DNA of 64,000 nt from Thiodiazotropha sp050305635 (GTDB lineage Bacteria; Pseudomonadota; Gammaproteobacteria; Chromatiales; Chromatiaceae), in NCBI GenBank assembly GCA_050305635.1, contig JBNLFS010000050.1, forward strand, positions 1 to 64,000, given 5' to 3'. The notes beneath the pieces are model-generated. The model had not been told where the DNA came from. It saw nothing but the letters and a program-made list of their open reading frames with translations, and did no database searches. Positions 37,949-46,433 of this stretch are shown piece by piece; position 1 is the stretch's first letter; the number at the start of each line of letters is the position of its first letter. Position numbers and translations under genes: made by a program.

Positions 37949-38827
37949 TTGCTCGTCAGCTTGAAAAACCGAAAGATGAACCGCTCTATGAGTAGCCGTC
38001 CCGATGACAATTCAAACGACCTCCAGCAATTCCCCGCTGACGGCTTGAAAGTCCTGCAGATCACGGACAGCCATCTCTACGCGGATCCATCCCGTTGCCT
38101 GCTGGGGATCAATACCCTGGAAACCTTCGACCAGATTCTGGCCCAGTCCCTTCAGGAGACCGGCATCCCCGATCTGCTGGTGGCCACCGGGGATCTGGTG
38201 CACGACGCGTCGGAAACCGGATACAAGCGCCTGCTGGGACGTTTCAAGCTGACGGAGATTCCCACCTATTGCCTGCCCGGGAATCACGACCTGCCCGCAC
38301 GCATGAAACAGCTGCTCAACCAGGACAATGTTCACTATATCCCCAGCGTGCAGGCCAAGGGCTGGTCGCTGATCTTCCTCGACTCCACGATTGCGGACGA
38401 GGACGGGGGAAGAATCGACGCGGAACAGTTGAACCTGCTCTCCGTGCTGCTCGAATCCCATCCCGACAAGCACACTCTGATCTGCATGCATCACCATCCG
38501 CTGCCGGTGGGCAGTCAATGGATGGATACCATGGTGCTGGAGAATCCCACCCCCTTTTTCGATCTGATCCAGCGTCATCCCCAGGTCAGGGGCATACTCT
38601 GCGGGCATATCCACCAGAATTTTGAAACCACCTATCAGGGCCTGAAAATTCTCGGCTCACCCTCGACCTGTGTACAGTTCGCCGCGGGTGAGGACAACTT
38701 TTCCATCGACCCCACACCTCCGGGGTACCGCTGGTTGAGCCTGCAGCCCAATGGGGAGATTCTCAGCGGCGTGCGCTCGATGCCTGAGATTCCCTCGGGG
38801 CTCGATCTGGCCTCCATGGGCTACTGA
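37949..38827 (+). CDS. cpdA: 3',5'-cyclic AMP phosphodiesterase CpdA-like
   Basis: Up to 292 residues. Calcineurin-type metallophosphoesterase motifs in order: DSHLY (D-x-H) near 41, GDLVHD near 84, GNHD near 114, HHHPLP near 181 and GHIHQN near 219. The TTG start at 37949 has GGAG eight bases upstream; ATGs at 37976 and 37988 are alternatives. Hydrolyses cAMP, tuning Crp/Vfr-type regulation. The family name is inferred from length and motif spacing. Confidence 0.88.
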   Translation: MLVSLKNRKMNRSMSSRPDDNSNDLQQFPADGLKVLQITDSHLYADPSRCLLGINTLETFDQILAQSLQETGIPDLLVATGDLVHDASETGYKRLLGRFKLTEIPTYCLPGNHDLPARMKQLLNQDNVHYIPSVQAKGWSLIFLDSTIADEDGGRIDAEQLNLLSVLLESHPDKHTLICMHHHPLPVGSQWMDTMVLENPTPFFDLIQRHPQVRGILCGHIHQNFETTYQGLKILGSPSTCVQFAAGEDNFSIDPTPPGYRWLSLQPNGEILSGVRSMPEIPSGLDLASMGY

Positions 38828-38856
38828 TCAAGCCGGTTCCTCTAGGGCCTGTACTA

Positions 38857-38995
38857 CAGGCTGTTGAAATTCGCTCAGACGCGTACGAGACAAGGCGGAA
38901 TTCGCCGAAAAAGCGCAATTTACTGAAGTAAATGAGCATGTTGAGGCGAATTTCAACCCAGGATCGTACCGTCTGAATAGCATTTCAACAGCCTG
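38857..38995. repeat. 139-bp MITE-like element with 14-bp terminal inverted repeats
   Basis: Ends CAGGCTGTTGAAAT (38857-38870) and ATTTCAACAGCCTG (38982-38995) are perfect inverted repeats. The interior contains further GAATTCGCC/GGCGAATTTC complementarity and no gene. One end sequence also occurs alone at 18982-18995. It lies between cpdA and sfsA stops; no transposase is present. Confidence 0.8.
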
Positions 38996-39018
38996 CCAGC
39001 CCGATCCTGAGCGGATCT

Positions 39019-39729
39019 TCAGGACAGCATCACCGGAATCTCCTCACCCACGCTCATCGATGTCCCGTCGTGGACGATCCGCAAAGCGATCACTTCAACC
39101 CCCGCTTCCCGTATCACCCGCCGAAGGGTCTCCCCATAGCCGGGATCGATCTCGTCCGCCGGCGCGAACAGCCGACCCTCGGGACGGTTCAGGGCATACA
39201 CCATCACCCCCCGACAACCCTGGGCACAGGCCTCGGCCAGGGTCTCCAGGTGCTTTCTTCCGCGCTGGGTCACCGCGTCTGGAAAACACAACCGATCCCC
39301 CTGCCACAGGGTCACATTCTTGACCTCCACCCAGGCATCGGCGCGATCCCCGCCGCTGAGCAGAAAATCGAACCGGGATCTGTCCCGAATACCGTTGAAG
39401 GTCACCTCCCGACGCACCTGAGGATATCCCCGCAGGCATTTGATCAGCCCGAGTTTCAATCCCTCCTCGATTACCGGGTTGGTTCGCCCCGTATGCACAC
39501 CGATCCAACCCTGCCCCATATCGACCCGTTCCAAGGTCCAGGCCAGCTTCCGCTTTGGGTTGTCGCTATGGCTCAGTTGCACCGGGGCCTGGGGAGCCCA
39601 GCAACCGGCCATGGATCCGGTGTTCGGACAATGGGCGGTGACCTGTTCACCATTTTCGAGCACCACGTCCGCGAGAAATCGCTGGTAGCGCCTGAGAATC
39701 CTTGCGTGGGTCAGAGGTGGCAACTGCAT
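39019..39729 (-). CDS. sfsA: DNA/RNA nuclease SfsA
   Basis: 236 residues, the usual length. N-terminal OB-like part (RILRRYQRFLADVVLENGEQVTAHCPNTGSMAG) and a C-terminal PD-(D/E)XK-like nuclease core with RSRFDFLL, AWVEVKNVTL and FPDAVTQRGRKHLETL. First described as sugar fermentation stimulation protein; now viewed as a nuclease family. Single gene, minus strand. Confidence 0.95.
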   Translation of the reverse strand: MQLPPLTHARILRRYQRFLADVVLENGEQVTAHCPNTGSMAGCWAPQAPVQLSHSDNPKRKLAWTLERVDMGQGWIGVHTGRTNPVIEEGLKLGLIKCLRGYPQVRREVTFNGIRDRSRFDFLLSGGDRADAWVEVKNVTLWQGDRLCFPDAVTQRGRKHLETLAEACAQGCRGVMVYALNRPEGRLFAPADEIDPGYGETLRRVIREAGVEVIALRIVHDGTSMSVGEEIPVMLS

Positions 39730-39901
39730 GGCATGAATTCGATGGGAATATGGTTTGTCTGTGATTCCGATGTATTATCTAAAAGAGACCCGATGAAACC
39801 GAACCGCCGCTGCATGGACAGATACGGTCGCGTCTGGGATACCCGAATCAGGCATTCATCCGGCCGCTGATAATAACGACCATACCAAAGAGGATCCGAG
39901 C

Positions 39902-40696
39902 ATGACACGATGGACATGGCTGGCACTGAGCATTCTGTCAGTGCTGAACATTCCAGCCACTCTGGCCGACAACAGTCAGGACAGCCGCCAATTCAATATC
40001 AATCCGGGCAATGTGATGGATGGGATGATGAACCCCATGCGCGGGATGTTCGGCGGTTCCGATCGGGATCGTGGCTACTATAACGATTATTACGCCAACC
40101 CATCCTATTACGGACCACCGGGCTACCCGGGGGATTACGGCTACCCGGGCGGCGCTTACCCACAGCCCTATTCCGGTTATGGCAGCGGCTACCCAGGGTA
40201 CTACTATGCCCCACCCCAACCGCAATCCGTGCCACAGCCCCCCCCCGCTGCACGTCAACAACCGGATCGATCACCGTCCCCGACCTATTACGAGCCCCAG
40301 GCCGCGCCTCCGAGCTATTGGCAACAGCCATCCCAAGACGCCTACAGTTTCCGCCCCATGGATACGCAACCGAATATGGGCAGTGGCTATGCCGAACCGT
40401 CCACACCCTACGACCAACCGGGCAGCTACAGCTACCCCACCGCGCCCGAGACCTATCCGGCGCCGCAACCCGGTTATGTGGACGGCTATGAGCCGATGCC
40501 CCAGGACACATACGGAGCGGGCTATGAATCGGCACCCACCTACCCTGCCCCTCCGGGTCCGGTTGGCGGTTATAACGAACCCTACGGTTCCGCGCCGGTC
40601 GACCCCTATCAGGGGCAGGGCTTCAATGGCTACGATGGGTCACAGGAGTCCGGGCTCAAATTCCGCCCCCTCGACCAGCCGGGATATTCCCAATAG
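39902..40696 (+). CDS. exported Pro/Tyr/Gly-rich low-complexity protein
   Basis: 264 residues not matched to a known family. A signal peptide ends near NIPATLA. Then comes a short region rich in Met (NVMDGMMNPMRGMFGG), then a long stretch dominated by Pro, Tyr, Gly, Gln and Ser, with YPG/YYGPPGYPG-type motifs, expected to be disordered. The motif FRPMD near residue 140 returns as FRPLDQPG at the C-terminus. AGGATC lies upstream of the ATG. It has no cysteine and no enzyme motif. Cell-surface or envelope scaffold is a guess only. Confidence 0.8.
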   Translation: MTRWTWLALSILSVLNIPATLADNSQDSRQFNINPGNVMDGMMNPMRGMFGGSDRDRGYYNDYYANPSYYGPPGYPGDYGYPGGAYPQPYSGYGSGYPGYYYAPPQPQSVPQPPPAARQQPDRSPSPTYYEPQAAPPSYWQQPSQDAYSFRPMDTQPNMGSGYAEPSTPYDQPGSYSYPTAPETYPAPQPGYVDGYEPMPQDTYGAGYESAPTYPAPPGPVGGYNEPYGSAPVDPYQGQGFNGYDGSQESGLKFRPLDQPGYSQ

Positions 40697-40738
40697 TCCC
40701 GCAGGTCTTCAGTGAGCGAACAGGGGAACGCCCCTGTT

Positions 40739-41029
40739 TCAGCTCACCGTGAACTGGCTATACGCCTGGTAATCCATCACCTCACAGGAGATCCCGCTGA
40801 CCCGCGCGTTGGCCGGGCCCTTGCGCAACCATTCCCGCAACTCATCCACGGCTGAGACAGGGCCGCATGCGATCACCTCCACACGCCCATCCAGCAGGTT
40901 TTTTGCGTAACCTTTGAGTCCCAGTCTTTGTGCCTCATGTTTTGTCGAGGCGCGAAAAAAGACCCCCTGCACCCGTCCCGCGACATAGCAGCGGATACAG
41001 ATCGGGCTCTGAACAGCATCCTCACTCAT
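40739..41029 (-). CDS. acyP: acylphosphatase
   Basis: 96 residues. Phosphate loop GRVQGVFFRASTKHEA (catalytic Arg) and GYAKNLLDGRVEV (catalytic Asn) are both present. Hydrolyses acyl phosphates such as acetyl or carbamoyl phosphate. Its start overlaps the end of the membrane-fusion gene, so it is the last gene of the minus-strand operon. Confidence 0.94.
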   Translation of the reverse strand: MSEDAVQSPICIRCYVAGRVQGVFFRASTKHEAQRLGLKGYAKNLLDGRVEVIACGPVSAVDELREWLRKGPANARVSGISCEVMDYQAYSQFTVS

Positions 41030-41801
41030 CCTGCAGCCTCACCACCGCCTTTTCTCCGGCACGCAGCATCAGTTCATCCGGCAGATCGAACTGCGCCTCC
41101 AGCACGTAGCTCGCTCCGTTACTGTCACGCCCCACGGGTTGCAGACCGATCATGGACAAGCGACCGTCCAGCCACTGACCGCGTACACCGACCTGTACCG
41201 GGGTACCCGGCTTCAGCTCCGCGGCGCTCTTCTCATCGATCCGGCTCACCACCTTCATACGCCCGGTTTCGCACAGACTGAGCAGGGGGATGGCCTGGGT
41301 CCGATTGATGACCGCCTGACCGGATTGGACAAAGATCTGTTCGACGATGCCATCAAAAGGGGCTGCAATCCGGCTGTATTCCCGATCGAGACGCACCTTG
41401 GCCAGCTCCGCATCGGCTTTCCGGTAAGCCGCGTCGGTGCGCGCGGCCTCGATCTCCGCCAATTTGCGCTCATGGTCCGACAGCAGCGTCCGGTCGTACA
41501 GTTCCAGGGATCGATCCAGTTCACGTCGGGATTCATCCTTCTCCTGGGATGTGGCCTCGACCCGAGACTCCGCGGCCGCCAATCGGGTCTGAAATAGCCG
41601 TTGATCGAGTTCGACCAAGACCGTTCCCCGGGTCACCTTGTCGCCCACATTGACGTTCACATGACCCACCATGCCACTCACGGGGGTACTCAACTCCACC
41701 CGCTGCACCCAGTCGGTAACCGCCTCCAGATCCCGGGCCGCAAGCGGCCCGCTGAACAGCAGACAAACGATCAACAACCCCTTCATGATTCCCCCCATCA
41801 T
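41022..41801 (-). CDS. periplasmic adaptor (membrane-fusion, HlyD/RND-type) protein
   Basis: Up to 259 residues; the ATG at 41801 overlaps the TolC stop, and an ATG at 41786 (after GGGGGGA) gives the signal peptide MKGLLIVCLLFSGPLAA. Barrel-sandwich (lipoyl-like) halves near residues 35-70 and 145-175 (YSRIAAPFDGIVEQIFVQSGQAV) flank a coiled-coil hairpin (about 75-140). No membrane anchor. Short for the family. It should link an inner-membrane pump to TolC, but no pump gene is adjacent. Confidence 0.88.
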   Translation of the reverse strand: MMGGIMKGLLIVCLLFSGPLAARDLEAVTDWVQRVELSTPVSGMVGHVNVNVGDKVTRGTVLVELDQRLFQTRLAAAESRVEATSQEKDESRRELDRSLELYDRTLLSDHERKLAEIEAARTDAAYRKADAELAKVRLDREYSRIAAPFDGIVEQIFVQSGQAVINRTQAIPLLSLCETGRMKVVSRIDEKSAAELKPGTPVQVGVRGQWLDGRLSMIGLQPVGRDSNGASYVLEAQFDLPDELMLRAGEKAVVRLQDE

Positions 41802-43126
41802 TGCGTTTCCTGTGGCGTCCCGACCGGCTCCAGCATGCCACCGGTGAGTGCGTCCAGTCGCGCTTGTGTCAGTTGTATTTGATACAGATTACGGGCCCGC
41901 TCATACTGTACCGCGGCGATCTGGGTCATGGAGTCACCCAGATCCGTTGCCTGATCGAGATCGTAGAGAGTACGGCTGCGATCCAGGTAGAGATCCCGGT
42001 AATCCCCCTTGACCTGTAAACCCTCGCGCTCCACCTGCAGCTCCTGCATCGCCATCCAGTCATCGAGTAGCTGTTGACGCAGTGCCATCTCATAGGAGGC
42101 TAGCTCAGCCTGTTTTTGCAGCACCGAGGCGCGTTGCTCGGCTACCCGGGCATCGACCCGGCTGCCCTGATAGAGCGGCCACTCGAACACCAGGGCTGCG
42201 GTCAAGGGGTCGCGCCCCCCCAGTTCCCGTTTGTACGCCGCGGCTTCCAGTTCCGCCCGGATCACCGGATTGCCCTCCGCCTCATGGGCTCTGAGTTGTT
42301 TTTCCGCCGCCTGCAGTTGCGCCCGCAGGGCCTTGAGTCGGGGATTGTCCTGCAGTGCCCGGTCGATCAATGGCTCCACCTCCGGAGCAACCTCGAATGG
42401 CTCGAACTCCGGCGCTGAGAGGTTGGCCGGCAGATCTCCGGGACGGTTCAGGGCAATCGCCAGCTGTGAGCGGGTGATTCGCTGCCGGTTTCGGCTCAGG
42501 CTCAGCTTGCGTCTCGACTGCTGGTAAGCGGTTTCCAACTCCAGCAGATCGATATCGGAGACCTTGCCCAATTCCTGTTTGGCCCGTGCCCGATCAAAGC
42601 GGATGTAATCGATGGAGAGGGCCTCATTGTCCCGGGCGAATTCCAGGTCCGCAAGCAGTACCGCAAAGAAGCGCTCCATGACATCCAGACGCCGCTGCTG
42701 ACGCACCTCCACCAGTTGCCAGCGCTGCGAGTCGAGCCCCGCCTCCGCGGCCTCCCGGGCATGCGCGGTACGCCCGAAGTCATAAAGCTGTTTGCTCAGA
42801 CTGATCCGCGCAAGACTGTCATTGCGGGTCTGATAGTAAGCGATCTCCGAGGGTTCGATGGCGCGTAGTTCAGCCGACAGGGAGAGGTTGAAATCATCCG
42901 CCGCGTCCGCCTCTTGCCGGCGGGCCTCGGCCTGGGCCAGAGAGGCATCCGCGGAGAGGCGGTCCGGGTGCGCTTCATCGGCCAGGGAGAGGGCATATTC
43001 GAGGGTAAGCGGTGAAGGCAGAGGTTCCGCCATGCCACCGACCGAGTACCCGATGACGAGCAGCAGCGCCAGCCATCGCACATTCCATCTGGAAACGCCC
43101 ATGCTTACCCCTGCCGGTTTGCTCAT
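41798..43126 (-). CDS. TolC family outer-membrane efflux protein
   Basis: 442 residues, signal peptide near the N-terminus (WLALLLVIGYSVGGMAEPL), two repeats of the long alpha-helical outer-membrane factor fold (Ala/Leu/Arg/Gln-rich heptads, for example RKLSLSRNRQRITRSQLAIALNRPGDLP). Forms the trimeric exit duct for type I secretion or efflux. Overlaps both neighbours by 4 bp (ATGA), which implies translational coupling with the thioredoxin gene and the adaptor. Confidence 0.9.
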   Translation of the reverse strand: MSKPAGVSMGVSRWNVRWLALLLVIGYSVGGMAEPLPSPLTLEYALSLADEAHPDRLSADASLAQAEARRQEADAADDFNLSLSAELRAIEPSEIAYYQTRNDSLARISLSKQLYDFGRTAHAREAAEAGLDSQRWQLVEVRQQRRLDVMERFFAVLLADLEFARDNEALSIDYIRFDRARAKQELGKVSDIDLLELETAYQQSRRKLSLSRNRQRITRSQLAIALNRPGDLPANLSAPEFEPFEVAPEVEPLIDRALQDNPRLKALRAQLQAAEKQLRAHEAEGNPVIRAELEAAAYKRELGGRDPLTAALVFEWPLYQGSRVDARVAEQRASVLQKQAELASYEMALRQQLLDDWMAMQELQVEREGLQVKGDYRDLYLDRSRTLYDLDQATDLGDSMTQIAAVQYERARNLYQIQLTQARLDALTGGMLEPVGTPQETQ

Positions 43127-43662
43127 GGGTTCGAGGCCGCGCTCTTTTTGGCTCTTTTGTACTTGGAAAAATTTGTCGATTTGTAGTGCCCGTCCACCAC
43201 GAATTCACCCAACCAGAGAAACTCCTGGGCGTCATTGGTCGCACCGGTGAATTTCGTGATCAGGTTGCCATCGAGATCGAAAAAGCCGAACACCGGTGTC
43301 GCCCTGACCTTGAACTGCTTGAAGGCGAAGTCCTTCTCCTTCATGGGGTGTCCCTGGAAGTCGGTGATCTCCACATCACCTTCCACATCCACCGCATAGA
43401 TCAGAAAATGTTCCTTGAAATAGTCCTGGACATCAACCTGATTGAGCACCCGGGTCTTCATACGATGACAGAACGGACATTCGTCCATTTCGAACATGAT
43501 CAACACGCCTTGCTTGCCTTCGTCCCGGGCCATCTGCAGTTCATCCTTGAAATTTCCCAGAAACTGATCGAAGAAGTAGGCTCCGGGATCCCGGGTGGCC
43601 GCATGGGCAGTACCCAGGGTAAGACAGAGCAACATCAGTAGCAGGTTGAATCGGGACATCAC
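43123..43662 (-). CDS. periplasmic thioredoxin-fold protein (SoxW-like, CPFC)
   Basis: 179 residues with signal peptide (MMSRFNLLLMLLCLTLGTAHA). Active site DECPFCHRM near residue 61 and the cis-Pro segment KVRATPVFGFFDLDG near 118. This is the thioredoxin_2/SoxW-like type found in sulfur oxidisers, where it keeps periplasmic carrier or maturation thiols reduced. A basic C-terminal tail (KYKRAKKSA) is unusual. It follows the TlpA-like gene by 8 bp. Confidence 0.87.
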   Translation of the reverse strand: MMSRFNLLLMLLCLTLGTAHAATRDPGAYFFDQFLGNFKDELQMARDEGKQGVLIMFEMDECPFCHRMKTRVLNQVDVQDYFKEHFLIYAVDVEGDVEITDFQGHPMKEKDFAFKQFKVRATPVFGFFDLDGNLITKFTGATNDAQEFLWLGEFVVDGHYKSTNFSKYKRAKKSAASNP

Positions 43663-43670
43663 TTTCCTCT

Positions 43671-44150
43671 TTATTCGGCAGTGTTTTGGATGAACGCCTC
43701 GAGGTCTTCCACGGTCACAGGCCCCACCTGCCGGGCCACCGGCTCACCTTTGGGATTGACCAGAAATGAAGTGGGCAATCCGGGGATACGCCCCAGTTCC
43801 GTACGCGCCGCCGGTTCCGTCATGAGGATCGGATAGCTGAGGAACTGTTCATCGACAAAGGCCTTGAGACGCGGCGGATCGATACGCTCCATCGCCACCC
43901 CCAGGACCACGGCATCCTTTTCCTTGTGGTTGTTATGAAAAACCTCCAGTTCCGGCAGCTCTTCACGACAGGGTGGACACCAGGTCGCCCAGTAGTTCAC
44001 CAGCACCCATTTGCCCCGGTAATCCGACAAGCGATAGGTCTTGCCGTCCAACCCCTTGAGTTCGAAATCGACCGGCTCGGCCAGTATGGTTTGCGCACAT
44101 AACAACAAGCCCAGCAGGAGCAGATAAGCAGGGGATTTCAAATGGGGCAT
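43671..44150 (-). CDS. TlpA-like periplasmic thiol-disulfide reductase
   Basis: 159 residues; signal peptide (LLLLGLLLCAQTILA), AhpC/TSA-redoxin fold, active site ATWCPPCREELPEL near residue 57, cis-Pro at GLPTSFLVNPKG near 126. TlpA/ResA/CcmG-type proteins reduce disulfides for cytochrome c maturation or other envelope proteins. First gene of the operon that continues with a second thioredoxin, TolC, adaptor and acylphosphatase. Confidence 0.9.
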   Translation of the reverse strand: MPHLKSPAYLLLLGLLLCAQTILAEPVDFELKGLDGKTYRLSDYRGKWVLVNYWATWCPPCREELPELEVFHNNHKEKDAVVLGVAMERIDPPRLKAFVDEQFLSYPILMTEPAARTELGRIPGLPTSFLVNPKGEPVARQVGPVTVEDLEAFIQNTAE

Positions 44151-44786
44151 AATTCTCTCCGATATGACATACAGTGGAACTGAGAAGTAGCCGCTTCAGA
44201 CCCTCATTCTCAGTCGAAATTCCTATCCGTGCAATTGAGGTAAACCTTAATCCGCTGGGCCGGGGTGATCCGGCCATTTCAGGAACGAACCTCATGAATT
44301 AACCCGCACACCGCACTCCGACGATTCTCAGCCGCCCAGTACAGATGCAAAAATCAACGCCCAATAATTAACATAGATCACTGATACTATTGGATTAATT
44401 AACACACACACAGACCCGATGCCCTCATGATATTTACTGCTCAATCCTGGAGCAAGTTCAGCGGTATTTTTACCCCGTCCGAAAACAGAACTTTGGTGAT
44501 ATAGTTTCACAGTTCTGACCGCTGCCAGGGACGCTGGTGCTTATGAGGAACCCCTACGATTAATCCGGCAGCAGACATCCGGTCAGAAATGAGCCGATCG
44601 GGAGGACAAGGAGATCGCTGTGGTCTTACGCAACGAACAATGCATGTCACCAGACATTTCAGCACGTCGTTTTTCGGCTGATTACCCTGGTCTGATACTT
44701 GGGTGGGCTAAGAAGCCGCCTGCCCATGGCGGCATCCCGATCATATCCAATGAATTTCCCAGGGCTGGACGCTGACTGTTACGCGT
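44151..44786. other. long gap upstream of PilZ-like gene
   Basis: 636 bp. Divergent promoters are expected here; an AT-rich segment at 44360-44420 is the likeliest. A hairpin GCCGCC/GGCGGC lies at 44715-44733. The right end contains a possible 51-codon leader gene. Confidence 0.5.
44620..44775 (+). CDS. possible small gene, 51 residues, upstream of the PilZ-like gene
   Basis: A GTG-started frame with a strong AAGGAG six bases upstream (44608-44613), ending 11 bp before the next ATG. Peptide starts VVLRNEQCMSPDISARRFSA and is basic, without a signal or membrane helix. No family recognised. The downstream gene lacks a good ribosome site, so coupled translation through this frame is plausible. 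It could also be chance. Confidence 0.3.
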   Translation: MVLRNEQCMSPDISARRFSADYPGLILGWAKKPPAHGGIPIISNEFPRAGR

Positions 44787-46403
44787 ATGTTTGATTTCTT
44801 TACTCAACGCACAACCGCTCCCCGACAGCAGCTCTTCACGGTGCCCCAGGCGGACCCGTTCGAAAACCCACTGGTCGAGACCGAGCCGGAACCCTTGCGA
44901 CTCTGGGCGGCGGCGCTGCCGTTTGCCAATCCCCAACAACTCGCCGAGAGCATGACCACCCACCTGGGGCGTCTGAACCGATTCCCGAAGTCGATCAGGA
45001 AGCGCGCCGAACTGATGGAAATCTACGCCACCCCGGCGCTGCGACTGGTACACGGCCTGAACCAGCGCAAGGGTCAGGCCCCGCTGGCGCAGATCCGCCG
45101 GGTGATGCAGGAGATGGGCTACGGCTACTGCCACATCGCCAACGACTGCCTCAGCAACAAGGCCAACCGCAAGAACCTCACCCAGCTGAGTCATAGCATC
45201 TATTTCGCGATCAAATACTTTCTGCTGGAGTATCTGCTCGCCTGCGAGGACTTCGATTGCCGCTCCGGGAACCTCTATCGTCAGATCTCCCGCCTGATGA
45301 CCTTCGCCATGGAGCAGGACCTGCACCTGCAGACAGTGGATGACAAGGACCAGCTGCACCCCGAACGAGCCAACATCGCACATCTGTACAACCGTTTCAT
45401 GCTGATGATGCTCCTCGATCCCTGCCACCTGCAGGAGGGCGAACCAAGAATCTGTTTCGACTACCTGGACAGCGTTGCGGGAGAGGCCCGTTTCACCCAA
45501 ACCCGGCAGGATTCCGCCACCACCGGCCTCTACGTGGTAGATCGTCTGGGGGAAGTGCCACCCTACCTGTTTCACCCCGATGCGCTTGAAACCCTCGAAC
45601 AGGCGCGCTTCGTTCTCTACGACATCGGTCCGGTCAGCCAGGTGCTGCACCAGCAGCTCAGGCACCTGGAGCGATCGGAACAGTCCAAACCGGAAAGCTT
45701 TGCAAAACTCAACCTCCGGGAGATCAACAACCTGCTGGCGCGTATGCTCAAGTCCTGGCATATCCGGCTGAAACGGGACAGCGAACGCTTCAATACCACG
45801 GGTGAGGTCATGGTCTGGATCGGGGTGCCCCAGGTACATGCCTACCTGGCGGGGGAGGCCACGCAACAGGAGTTCGAGGACGAAGAGATCACCATGAGCC
45901 AGCCCATGGGGATGAACAACACCCTGGACGCCCGGGGCTCAGGTCATCAGATATCCGCCCGACGCAGCAATCAGAGCCGTTCGGGGGTGGCGTTGCAGCT
46001 GCCCCGGTCCGCATCCAGCATGCCGCTGATCGGCGAACTCATTCTGCTCTCGGGTCACACCAGCCGCCAGGGTGGCGATTGGAAAATGGGGGTGGTCAAG
46101 CGGGCCTCGAAGACCGAGGATCAACGCATCGAAATCGGGGTACAGTTTCTCAGCGGCAAGATCGAACCGATCACCCTGAGAGTCGCGCACAACCGTCAGG
46201 ACGATCAGGTGGTCAAGGATCACCCGGGGATCTTCATCGACCAGGACCATACCCACAGGAGTTCCCTGATCGTACCCAAGCACTTCTTCGTCATCGGACA
46301 GGAGTACCGGGTTGAAGAGATGGTGCCCTCGCCCAGCATCACCCCCCTGCAGCTGCTTGAAACCACGTCCCGTTTCGAACGCTTTCGCATCAAGAGCGTA
46401 TAG
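44787..46403 (+). CDS. large protein with C-terminal PilZ-like domain
   Basis: 538 residues, soluble, no signal peptide. The N-terminal 380 residues are mostly helical with a Leu/Arg-rich pattern and no motif I can name. The C-terminal part has an RRSNQSRSGVAL motif near 392 and GDWKMGVVKRASKTEDQRIEIGVQFLSG near 430, resembling the RxxxR...GxxxGV-F layout of PilZ cyclic-di-GMP receptors. The (D/N)xSxxG element is not clean, so c-di-GMP binding is uncertain. Similar long PilZ-like proteins occur in Pseudomonas relatives. Confidence 0.65.
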   Translation: MFDFFTQRTTAPRQQLFTVPQADPFENPLVETEPEPLRLWAAALPFANPQQLAESMTTHLGRLNRFPKSIRKRAELMEIYATPALRLVHGLNQRKGQAPLAQIRRVMQEMGYGYCHIANDCLSNKANRKNLTQLSHSIYFAIKYFLLEYLLACEDFDCRSGNLYRQISRLMTFAMEQDLHLQTVDDKDQLHPERANIAHLYNRFMLMMLLDPCHLQEGEPRICFDYLDSVAGEARFTQTRQDSATTGLYVVDRLGEVPPYLFHPDALETLEQARFVLYDIGPVSQVLHQQLRHLERSEQSKPESFAKLNLREINNLLARMLKSWHIRLKRDSERFNTTGEVMVWIGVPQVHAYLAGEATQQEFEDEEITMSQPMGMNNTLDARGSGHQISARRSNQSRSGVALQLPRSASSMPLIGELILLSGHTSRQGGDWKMGVVKRASKTEDQRIEIGVQFLSGKIEPITLRVAHNRQDDQVVKDHPGIFIDQDHTHRSSLIVPKHFFVIGQEYRVEEMVPSPSITPLQLLETTSRFERFRIKSV

Positions 46404-46433
46404 CGCCTCCGTCCGGGATTCACCGTCGGACCG

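Noticed and set aside
43123..44150. Part of a sox thiosulfate-oxidation cluster
   Set aside because: The thioredoxins resemble SoxW/TlpA, but no soxXYZABCD gene is present; the neighbours are TolC and an adaptor.
44682..45866. 394-codon minus-strand frame across the PilZ-like gene
   Set aside because: Shadow of the plus-strand gene; no domain or ribosome site, and the plus-strand frame has family-like motifs.
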